In this document: positions 55,413 through 64,000 of the stretch, piece by piece
How the letters are laid out: every line of letters begins with the position of its first letter
Numbering within the stretch: position 1 is the stretch's first letter
Source of the DNA: Vombatus ursinus
Lineage: Eukaryota; Chordata; Mammalia; Diprotodontia; Vombatidae
Assembly: GCF_900497805.2 (NCBI RefSeq)
Contig: NW_020954599.1
Coordinates: 46,299,241 to 46,363,240, forward strand
Direction of reading: 5' to 3'
DNA length: 64,000 nucleotides
Notes under the pieces: model-generated
Database searches by the model: none
Seen by the model: only the letters and a program-made list of their open reading frames with translations
What the model was told of the DNA's origin: nothing
Made by a program: the position numbers and the translations under genes

Positions 55413-55552
55413 GTATAGTTACATGTAATCACAAAGTAATATTTTGTTACCCCTTTATGAAGTATGAACACCTCTCACAGTCTCTTTCAGTTTCTGTCTC
55501 TCTCTTTCTGTCCTCTGTCTCTATCTTTCCCTCTCTCTCTCTCTGTCTCCCT
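55361..55552. repeat. (CT)n microsatellite and CT-rich flank
   Basis: Uninterrupted CT run at 55361-55408, then a looser CT-rich patch at 55476-55552. Confidence 0.95.
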
Positions 55553-56038
55553 GATTGAGAGAAAAAAGGAGCAATACTATGGGACAAATAATAATAATCA
55601 TAATTGTCATTCCCTTCAGGGTGACCCTTAAAAAAATTGTTAGCCCTCGTTTTCATCAGTGAAACTATTCAACCAGAAGGAGACATCCTATCAAGCAGAT
55701 GGAGAGTCAGTTTGAGGCATAGTTGAGGGAGCAGAGACACATACTCCAGACAGACACAGCTGCATAGAGGCACCCACTTGAAGCCAGAAGCAGCTTCAAA
55801 GAGCAGAAAGGACTTCTGGCAACAAAGAAAATAGTTGAATTAAGAGAGACCTAACCCTGGCAATAAAGAGGCAAACTATGGAGCAGAGAAGGTCCTGCTG
55901 AGCAGACCAACAGAAACACTGCACTCAGGAGGGAATTTTGTGAGAACTCCCTTAGGAGAGAAAGGGCATTGAGGACCACAATACTACAGGAACTAGTAGC
56001 CTTGGCCACATGAATTAGCTATCTATCTACCTGTCTAC

Positions 56039-56072
<34 letters not shown>

Positions 56073-56552
56073 GTTGAATAGATAAAATAGGTAGATTGAA
56101 GAGAATATAGACAGTTCTCACTTTACATAAATTTGCATTATGCAAATTTGACTTAGAGAGTTTTAAAAGAAAATATGCATTCCAAAAAAACCTCTATGTT
56201 AACTTTACTATATGGTACTCTGCTCTCTCTCAACTCTACAAACTCCCCCCTCAAAAAAAAACCCCTTAGAAACACTTCAGAAAACCCCTTTCAACCTATG
56301 GGGGTTTGACTTGAGACCTCTGGTCCCTGTTTGGCCTGCCCATGTCTGTCTTTTGTCTGTCTGTCTCTCCCATCTTGTGTTGACAGTGTTTCTTTCTCTC
56401 CTGTCTGTGTCCTTGTCTGGCCTCCACATGTCTGACCCTACTCCTTCCTCTCCAATCTAGCTAGGCCCCCCGTATGGCTGGCCCCTCCTCCTGCTCTTAC
56501 TTCTCTGTCCCCAGCTATGTGCCAGCCCCCTCTTCAAGGGGCCTGTGTTTAA
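55553..56552. other. Intron with a (TATC)n microsatellite
   Basis: TATC/CTAC units at 56018-56072, then a pyrimidine-rich stretch (56205-56460) with CTGTCTGT runs. No gene or known family. Confidence 0.5.
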
Positions 56553-56791
56553 ATATATTCTAGGTGGTGCAGTAGACAGAGCACTAGGTCTGAAGTCAGG
56601 AAGACCTGAGTTCAAATACAGCCTCAGTCACTTACTAGTTGGGTGACCTTAGGCATGTTACTTAACCCTGTTTGCCTCAGTTTCCTCATCTGTAAAATGA
56701 GCTAGAGAAGGAAATGGTAAGCCACTCCAGTATCTTTGCCAAGAAAACCCCAAGTGAGGTCATGACACGACTGAAAAAGACTAAAAAACAT
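56553..56791 (+). mobile_element. Marsupial tRNA-derived SINE, full length
   Basis: CTAGGTGGTGCAGTAGACAGAGC, GACCTGAGTTCAAATACAGCC, TTCCTCATCTGTAAAATGAGC, CCACTCCAGTATCTTTGCC and GAAAACCCCAAGTGAGGTCATG. This shows the long-tailed SINE form complete. Confidence 0.95.
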
Positions 56792-56868
56792 CTATAGATA
56801 GAGATCTCTATATAGATATATATGGATATCTATAGCTATATCCACAGATTTAACAACTTCCCTCCCCC

Positions 56869-57019
56869 ACCCCCCAAAAAAGAAAAATCAAACCAACATG
56901 GAAATAGTGAGCACAAATGTGTACACTGAATATAGTGGCAGTGAGAAAATCTGAGAATAGTTAGGCATCATTGTATTCAATGTACAAGTTTTGTGCTCAC
57001 TATTTCCATGTTTTTTTGG
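56869..57019. repeat. Foldback repeat, possible MITE
   Basis: AACATGGAAATAGTGAGCAC (from 56895) is the exact reverse complement of GTGCTCACTATTTCCATGTT (to 57012). Weaker pairing extends inward (TGTACACTGAATA against TATTCAATGTACA). Outer CCCCCCAAAAAA and TTTTTTGGGGGG also pair. The unit is about 150 bp with a small loop. Confidence 0.85.
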
Positions 57020-57084
57020 GGGGTCATTTTGTAGTTATCACTCTTACTAATCCATCTTAGTAAAAGTCTTTGCTAAGAGATAAT

Positions 57085-57322
57085 TGTGTCTTATTGTTCA
57101 GTCATTTCAATCACGTGTGACTCTTCTTGACCCTATTGGAGTTTTCTTGGCAAAGATACTGGAGTGGTTTGCCATTTCCTTCTCCAGCTCATTTTACAGA
57201 GGAGGAATTGAGGCAAACAGGATTAAGTGCCTTGCCCAGGGTCCCACAGCTAGTAAGTGTCTGAGACCAGATTTGAACTAAGGAAGATGAAGCCTTCTAT
57301 CCACTGTGACACTTAGTTGACC
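57085..57322 (-). mobile_element. Marsupial tRNA-derived SINE
   Basis: TTGTTCAGTCATTTCAATC, GATACTGGAGTGGTTTGCC, CAGAGGAGGAATTGAGGC, GGTCCCACAGCTAGTAAG and TTTGAACTAAGGAAGATG. Confidence 0.95.
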
Positions 57323-57339
57323 CAAAAAGATAATTACTC

Positions 57340-57592
57340 TCCTTTGTGGTTCAGTCATTTTCAGTTGTGTCCTATTCTTTGTGACCCCATTTGGGATTTT
57401 CTTCACAAAGATACTAGAGTGGTTTGCCATTTTCTTCTCCAGTTCATTTGACAGATGAGGAAACTGAAGCAAACGGAGTTAAATGACTTGCCCAGGATCA
57501 CAGAGCTAGTAAGAATCAGATTCGAACTCCAGAAGATGAGCCTTTCTGACTTAAGGCCTGGCATTCTATCCACTGTGATACCTAACTGCAAA
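57340..57592 (-). mobile_element. Marsupial tRNA-derived SINE, head-to-tail with the previous copy
   Basis: GTTCAGTCATTTTCAGTTGTG, GATACTAGAGTGGTTTGCC, GATGAGGAAACTGAAGC and CTATCCACTGTGATACC. Same orientation as 57085-57322 with an 18-bp gap. Confidence 0.95.
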
Positions 57593-57594
57593 TT

Positions 57595-57815
57595 TTATTA
57601 AAATTACTAAAATTTATTTTTAAAATTATTAAACATTTATTTTCTCCCAGCTTCTTCCCACATTGAACAATAACAAATGAAAAGAAAACCTTCATAATAA
57701 ATATGCATAGTTAAACAAAGAAAATTTCCTTACTGGCCACCTATGTCTAAAAACTTATATCTCATTCTACATTTGGAGTCCATCCTCTATCTGGAGGTGA
57801 GTAGCACCCAACACT
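57595..57815 (-). mobile_element. L1 3' end
   Basis: AATATGCATAGTTAAACAAAG, CTGGCCACCTATGTC and TGGAGTCCATCCTCTATCTGGAGGTGAGTAG match the reversed L1 end. Confidence 0.85.
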
Positions 57816-57827
57816 TTAAAGGGAAGG

Positions 57828-58042
57828 AAATAAGCATTTATATAATACCTACTGTACTAAGCTCTTTGTTCAAATATTTGATCTTTCAAAGTAGGTGCTA
57901 TTCTTATTTCCATTTTGCAGTTGAGGAAACTGAGGCACAGAGAAGGTAAATGACTTGCCTAGCAGCACACAACAAATCCTGTCAGATAGGATTTGAACTG
58001 AGTTCTTGTGCTTAATCCATTGCACCACCTAGTTGCCTCTGT
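57828..58042 (-). mobile_element. MIR-type SINE
   Basis: AGTTGAGGAAACTGAGGCAC, AGATAGGATTTGAACTG and GCACCACCTAGTTGCC are in order. Confidence 0.92.
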
Positions 58043-58154
58043 GGGATGAAATAAGAACTCTAAGGTGAAAGCAAAGGATGATGAGGAAACAAAATGGAAT
58101 CTAAACCAGGGATAAGAGGTTAGATGGTAGAAGAATGTTATACATAGGAGGAAG

Positions 58155-58365
58155 TGAATGAGTACAGTATGGTAGAGATAAAAGAATATTGGATTTGGAG
58201 CCAAATGATGTGGGTTCAAATCCCAGGTCTGCCCATCACTACTTGTGTGATCTAGGGCAAGACACTTTAGCCTCTCTGGGCCACAGTTTTCTTATTTCTA
58301 CAATAAAGCAATTGGTCTGAATGACCCTTAAGGTCCCTTCTCATTTTAATTCTATGATGCTATAT
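58155..58365 (+). mobile_element. Marsupial MIR-like SINE
   Basis: GTGGGTTCAAATCCCAGG, GTGTGATCTAGGGCAAGAC, GGTCTGAATGACCCTTAAGG and ATTCTATGATGC are in order. Confidence 0.92.
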
Positions 58366-58555
58366 ATATCTATATATCCTTATAGATGAACTTTTGGAGG
58401 AAGGAGCTTCTTCCTAGGCTCTATGGAATGTTGTGGAGAAACCATAGGTGCTAGCTATAGCCCCTTTTAGGTTGCTTTCATTTCCTCTGGGGTGATCTTG
58501 TATGAAGATATATACATACATACATACATACACACACACAGCTATATATATATAT

Positions 58556-58685
58556 GAAACCTCCTATTAGAATATAAGCTCCTAAATGGCAGGGCCTATT
58601 TTTGCTTTTCCTTTATATCTCCCATGCTTAGCACAACATCTGTCATACAGGAAGCATTCCTCAATGTTTGTTGATTAATTGAAAC
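58556..58685 (+). mobile_element. L2 LINE 3' end
   Basis: TAGAATATAAGCTCCTAAATGGCAGGG and the tail CTCAATGTTTGTTGATTAATTG. A TACA/TA microsatellite lies just before it (58505-58552). Confidence 0.88.
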
Positions 58686-58769
58686 CCTTGCCTTACATTT
58701 GTTTACAAACATTTAACTCTTGATATTTTATAAGTGTGATCTTTGTTCAATGACCAGTGGTAGACATCT

Positions 58770-60340
58770 AAAGTAGGAAGAGAACCATTGATCTTTGCAA
58801 ATTTCAGAATTGTAGGCATGCCCACTTTAACATATCTAACAAGTGGTCATCCAGCCTCTATTTGAAAATCTTCAAGCCTGAGGAACTCACTACTTCCCAA
58901 GGCAGCTCATTCCCTTTCTAGACACCTCTCATTGTTAGAAAATGTTTCCTGACATCAAGCAAATATTGACTGGTTTCTTTGCAACCTCTAGCCATGACTC
59001 CTGTTTCTATCCTCCATTGACAAACAAAACAAGTGTAATCCTTCCCCCACATGGCAGTTTTGAGACAGTGATCAGATCCCTCCCGACTCTTGTCTTTTCC
59101 AACCAAAACAAGCCTACTTTCTATGACTGATTCTCAAATTATATGACCGCAAGTCTCTTTACCATCCTGTTTGACCTTTGTATGCTCTTCAATTTATAAA
59201 TGCCCTTCTTAAACCATGGTTCCCAGAAACCAACACTATACTCTCCCTGAGTTATGATGATTGTTGAGCACAGTGGGACCATCACCTCCCTATTCCTAGA
59301 AACTATGTCCCTCCTCATCACAACATCAAATCTAATTAATTTTTTTTTGTGGGGGAGGCTGGTTCAAATTCAGTTTGCTGTCCTCTACAACTGTTAGATT
59401 TTTATCCAAACTGCTGTCTAATCATGTGTCCTCCATCATATGATAGTGATGTTGATTTTTTTTTTTGGACTCAAATATAAGACTTTACATTTATCCTTAT
59501 TGAATTTCATCCTGCTACTTTCAGCCTAGAGTTCTAGTCTGTCAAAATCCTTTTGGATCTTGCTTCTGTCAGTCAGTGTGTTAGATAGCTCTCCCATCTG
59601 TGTTACTCACAACTTTGATAAATATATGTTCTATCCTTTATTGGAGTCATTAATAAAAATATTAAACAGCAAAATCCAAGCTTAAATCCCTGGGGTACTT
59701 CATGGGAGACCTCCTGCCATAATGGAATTGAACCATTAACAACTATGTTTTGAGGTTTACCATATATCCAGGTATTTTTATGTCTGACTGTTTATAATGT
59801 AATCCATATGTCGCCACAAGAACATCATGGGATACTTTAACAAAAGTTTTGCTAAAATTTAGGTAAACTATATCTGTAGCATTTCCTCCATCTATTAGTT
59901 TTTAAATCCTCCTGAAAAAGGTATTTCCTTTTATTTTTTAGGTTTGTTATGATATGCTTTTGATGAAGCCGTTGTCTCTTTTTAATAACCTCTTCCCTTT
60001 CTAGGTGTTCATAAGCCATCAGTTATCTTTTATAGACCTTTCTCAGGAATCAAAGTCAAGCTCATTGACCCATAGTTTTCAGACTCTGCTCTCTTCCCTT
60101 TTTTGAAAATTAGGACAACACTTGCCTTTCTCCAATCTTGTGATATTTTTCCCATTTCCTATGACCTGTAAAACATCACTGACAGTGACTCCATAATTAC
60201 ATCTACCAGTTATTTCAGGACTATTGGATATAGTTAATCTGAGGCAGCTGACTTGAATTCATCAAAGGCAAGTAGATACTATCACTTTACTTATCTTGGG
60301 TATCAAGACTATTCCCTAGTAGTCATTTTTGTTTCATTAT
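58770..60340 (-). mobile_element. L3/CR1 LINE reverse-transcriptase fragment, about 1.5 kb
   Basis: Minus-strand translations match CR1/L3 ORF2 in order: RRKASVVLIFKKG near 60100-60140 (family WRRANVVPIFKKG), VVNGSIPLW and EVPQG near 59690-59760, and IVSRNREVMVPL near 59280-59320, followed by the 3' region. Multiple stops and frame changes show an ancient copy. It is the longest L3 piece in the window. Confidence 0.9.
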
Positions 60341-60679
60341 TTCCAGTATTAATGTCCTCATTTGCAGAGAAAACAAAAACAATAAGAATCAAATAGTATA
60401 CCTTCTCTTTATGGTTATTTTTCATTATCCCAGCTACCCCAACCAAAGATTAATTTTGCTAAGTATAGAAACAAATTCAAATAGAAAATGGTCCTTGGTC
60501 CATTCCACTTCCAGAGTCACGGTTGTGGAGTGGTGGGGAAATGTGTTAAGAATCACTTGTTTTAAGACCTTCTATAAAGAATTACGTGACTATTAGAATT
60601 CTAAAGTGAGATCTCTGGGCAGTGACCAGTGAATTGAAATCGTCATATTAACATTTTCATGATAAATTAAATCAGAAGA
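60341..60679. other. Intron between two LINEs, no recognised elements
   Basis: Nothing recognised; it may include decayed LINE edges. Confidence 0.35.
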
Positions 60680-63045
60680 CAAAAGGAAGCTACAGTTAAA
60701 TTGAAGAATGGATCACAAGTTATTTTCAAAAAGACAAATAATGGAATTGGTGAAGCTGGTTTCATCATTCGTCCAAAGGTTGCAAAGGAAGTATTGACTA
60801 CTTGGCCAACTTGCTTTTCAGTGTTGGTACATGATGACCTAAATGAAAAGATTATCATAAAGATAATTGTAGCTTATGTGAATTATACATTATATTATTT
60901 ATATATAATATATTTTTACATATATAATTATATACATATGTGTAATATGTACATGTATATGTATTGCAGAGGATGAGGACATAGAAAAATTAGATGAAGA
61001 TCAATTAGGTCCTGTCTAACAATTCAATATGTACTTTGATACTCAATGATTTCAACACAAAGCTGGGAGGTAACAAAAGAGATTCTGGAAAAAAATGATT
61101 CAGGTCAAAGAAAGAAGTCAAGGATTTGTGGACTACACAAAAACTTCATACCTCTATATTATGAATATTTTTTTTCAAGAAGAGAGCTGAAGACAATAGA
61201 TATGGTTAATGGGGAACACCATCACAAAAATGAGACTTTGTTTTAGACAGGAAGCAGTTGCTTCCTATTGTGGGGGTATTTCTGAGGAGCTATGTGCATC
61301 TCTTCACTGACTAGAGCAGAATTTCTTAACCTTTTTTTGTGTCATGGTCCCCTTAGGCAATTTAGTGAAACTTATGAACTCCTTCTCAGAATAATGCTTT
61401 AAATGTATAAAATAAAATACATAGTATTGTAAAGGGAATTATATCAAAACTGCTATCATTTATTTAACAGTTTTCTTTTTCAGGATAAGAACAGTTAAGT
61501 TAGATCAAAGGTCAAGCTCAGTCATAAATTACAGGACAGAATAAAAAGAGAAGATTCTGAAAGAGGTTAAAATAGCTTAACCTGACCTTTTCAAATTATC
61601 TGTTGACACCGAAAAATAGGAAATGGAAAAATACAAAAAATGATAACCTTGACTATCACTATTTGCTATAGAAGTTTAATCAATGAAAATTGTCAACAAC
61701 TGAAACCAAAAGAGCTCAGAAATTAACTCATCCAGAAAACACATGATCATCGAGAAGAAAGCCAAGAAAATCAATGGCAACATTAATTCAGAGCATAAAC
61801 TTATTTGCAAAACACTGTTGAGGAGCTTGACAAAAAATTACAAGTGTTATCACTTTAGAAATTAGATTAAAACTTGCCTATAAAAAGTTTAGTGTGGGAT
61901 TGAACAAAGTAAGCCATGTACATTATCCAAAGAGCATTTGTAGATGTAATTAGCAGGAGGTCAACAATAGACTAGTTATGTCATCATTACCATAACAAGC
62001 TTTTCATCATCAGTCACAAGAGCATCATCACTTTCGAATTCTAACATCTTGATCCCTGATATGCTACATAAAAAAGTGGAAGTAATGCTTAAGCAGAGTG
62101 GTTGGTGACCAGACTAATAACTACTTGTGGAGAACATCCCTACTGGAGGATACATAATTTTTCAACTTTTGAGGGATCATTTAAGAAACTACCAAAGGGA
62201 GGGGATGATTCCTGGAAGAATGGAACAATCATGAATGATAGTACTCCTCTCCAAAAAAGTGACTGAGGGGACATCAATAATTATTTACTCATGTGTCTAC
62301 ACTGTCTTCCTTATAAACTCTAGATATGGTCATGATAATGACCAACAGGGTGTCTTCAATAAAAATATGAGAAAGGAACAAAAGATTTTCCCCCAATTAT
62401 TTTCTACAGCAGATTCCAGATTCATAGCCACATAACTGACTTGAAGGTGTAGAGAATAAGCTTCTACTGCATTTATTGTTTGTTGATTTTTCAACTGGCT
62501 TGGTAAAAAATAAATAATCTTAATGGCTCTTTTCCATTAGATAATGGAGTCAATGAGGTATTGAAGTATACATGACAAATGACATTATGTAGATAACTCC
62601 ATTAATTTGCCATGTGTATTGACTTTAAATGAGGTGACAAACAGGAAAACATATGCTCACCTAAGGTCAAATATTATGTGCTGTGCAAAAATTCTAAACT
62701 TTTCTTTTTTAAATAAAGGCTTCCCTATTTATGGTGAGATATACAAATGCTACTATTCACAAAAATGATGTACTACTTATGCTGCAGTATTACAAAGTCT
62801 CTTCAGTAAAATCTACAGTAACAAAAAAAAATTGGTCTACCCATCTAAACTGGTAAAACAAAATGGATAAAAATGTATATTGTTCAGAGTATCACATGAA
62901 GCTGGACTAAGAATTACTTCATTAGTATGTATATTTCTTAGACAGGTACTGTAGATGTTCAATGAGCTGGGTCTAGAATTGAAAAAATGAGAAAATATGT
63001 TGTACTGCTTTTGGGAAATTTCATTGTACTTTTAAACTTTTAATG
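60680..63045 (+). mobile_element. RTE-type LINE, ancient fragment
   Basis: GFIIRPKVAKEVL and IIVAYV (60740-60880), then NDFNTKLGG (61042-61070), follow the RTE endonuclease order (GFIVRPKVA, IVQAYAP, GDFNAKLG). Around 62240-62440, YSCVYTVFLINSRYG and FSTADSRF resemble RTE reverse-transcriptase blocks, and a weak YLGQ-like block is near 62930. Many stops and frame changes. A (TA)n tract (60880-60962) and a hAT remnant (61317-61460) interrupt it. It could be RTE1 or BovB; the clade is clearer than the family. Confidence 0.7.
61317..61460 (+). mobile_element. hAT-Charlie-like DNA transposon remnant (MER117-like)
   Basis: ATTTCTTAACC start, GTCATGGTCCCCTTAGGC, GAACTCCTTCTCAGAATAATGC and ATAAAATAAAATACATAG. 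Nested in the RTE copy. Same family, opposite strand, as 63687-63893. Confidence 0.65.
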
Positions 63046-63094
63046 ATTCCTAAATGGTAGCTAATGCAAAATAATAATTATGGTAAAATAATTT

Positions 63095-63408
63095 CATTTC
63101 TTAGCACTTAAATAGTGCTTTAGGCTTACAATACAAATGTTATTTTATCCTCACAACAACCCTAGGATTGCCTTTTGTTTCAACGTTTTTTTGAAGCACA
63201 TCTAGAAAGAACCTCCCTGTTTCAGGTCTCACCCACAGAGTCCTTTTGCTGAATGCTTATTATTAGCCCCATTTTACAGGTGAAGAAGCTGAGGTACAGA
63301 GAGGTTAAGTGGTCCAGGGTTACACAGCTAGTAAATGTCTGAGGCCAGATTTGAACTGAGGTCTTTGTATTTCCAGGTCCAGTGCTCTATCCGCTGCAAC
63401 ACCTATAC
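63095..63408 (-). mobile_element. MIR-type SINE with an internal insertion
   Basis: TTATCCTCACAACAACCCTAGG, then about 80 bp of foreign sequence (63176-63255), then CATTTTACAGGTGAAGAAGCTGAGG, GGTTACACAGCTAGTAAATG and CTGAGGCCAGATTTGAACTG. Confidence 0.88.
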
Positions 63409-63686
63409 CCCATCTTTTTCACAAAAGTGTAATCTCAGTGATGACATATGCTATTTAGCTACAAATAATGGAATTCCATGATCTCAGAAAAATCAGAATT
63501 ATAAATAACCCCCAAATAATTGAAAATATGCCTGAAAGTAGGCTTTTGCATGTTACCAACAATCAGTTCTACCCTAGAAGGACATACAATGCATTGTTAA
63601 GGGTATGTATGACTAGAAAATGAGTTGGGTCAGTCTTATAATAAGAATGAGAGACAATACACGGCTAGCCCAAGAAACCCTTAGAT

Positions 63687-63893
63687 CAGGGGTTCTTAAC
63701 CTGTCAGTGTGTTTTTTTTTCTGAAAAAAATTATTTTGATAACTGTATTTAAATATAATTGATTTTTTGAAATCCTACTTATGTATAAAAACTTATTTCA
63801 TATTTTATGTTTTAAAAATATTATTCTGAAAAAGGGTTGATAGACTTCACCAACTGCCACAAGGATCCACGACAGACAGAAGTTGAGATCCTG
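63687..63893 (-). mobile_element. hAT-Charlie-like DNA transposon remnant (MER117-like)
   Basis: Starts CAGGGGTTCTTAACCTG and ends AGTTGAGATCCTG, imperfect inverted termini about 207 bp apart. Reversed, it contains CTTTTTCAGAATAATATTTTTAAAAC, shared with 61317-61460. Confidence 0.7.
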
Positions 63894-64000
63894 ATCTAGT
63901 CTAAGATCTTATTTTCAATGTGTCTAAATACATAAAATATAAATATTTAGGGTGACAAAAGAAACTGATTAATTGGAAATAGTTTAAAATATTTTTAAAA

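Noticed and set aside
1-64000. CRISPR arrays, operons or bacterial mobile systems
   Set aside because: The sequence is vertebrate intron; no regularly spaced direct repeats with unique spacers and no compact gene arrays exist.

Overview
This window is intronic DNA of a marsupial. Three things point there: near-consensus copies of the marsupial tRNA-derived SINE (for example 16495-16640), a marsupial HAL1 element (ORF1 joined directly to a noncoding tail, 38497-40800), and marsupial-type L1 3' ends, L2, L3/CR1 and RTE fragments throughout. The exact species cannot be told by eye.

The only host coding sequence I can support is one 118-bp exon on the minus strand at 277-394. It encodes the conserved Gal/GalNAc-transferase motif region of a polypeptide N-acetylgalactosaminyltransferase of the GALNT10/GALNTL6 pair. 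It has a consensus acceptor and donor and an open frame. Everything to its right would be the preceding intron, at least 63.6 kb long. That length favours GALNTL6, whose introns are known to be very large, but this exon alone does not separate the two paralogues. Every other open frame in the window is short, repeat-derived or antisense to a repeat.

Layout: 1-7 kb holds the exon, old MIR/L1/L3 fragments and a hAT-like MITE. 7.2-8.4 kb is a solo LTR inside a SINE. 8.5-13.2 kb is sparse intron with SINEs. 13.2-15.4 kb is a very young-looking inverted duplication (581-bp arms, 99.5% identical) built on a solo LTR. 16-20.4 kb holds SINEs and three more LTRs. 22.6-23.7 kb is an L2 with a nested MIR. 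25.9-26.1 kb is a decayed 7SL RNA pseudogene. 28.9-29.6 kb is a palindromic MITE and SINE ends. 30.9-34.6 kb is L2, antisense L1 ORF1 and L1 3' ends. 38.3-40.8 kb is a small terminal-inverted-repeat element followed by HAL1. 46.5-51.8 kb is an LTR, L1, L2 and L3 cluster. 53.3-53.7 kb is a long purine tract. 56.5-58.7 kb is a SINE cluster with a foldback. 58.8-63.0 kb is an ancient CR1/L3 reverse-transcriptase fragment followed by an RTE-type LINE. 63.1-63.9 kb is MIR and a hAT remnant.

No operon-like or multi-gene system is present. The parts relate only as one host gene fragment whose intron has accumulated nested transposable elements. The strongest unusual signal is the inverted duplication at 13244-15393, whose derived arm is flanked by a 7-bp direct repeat.
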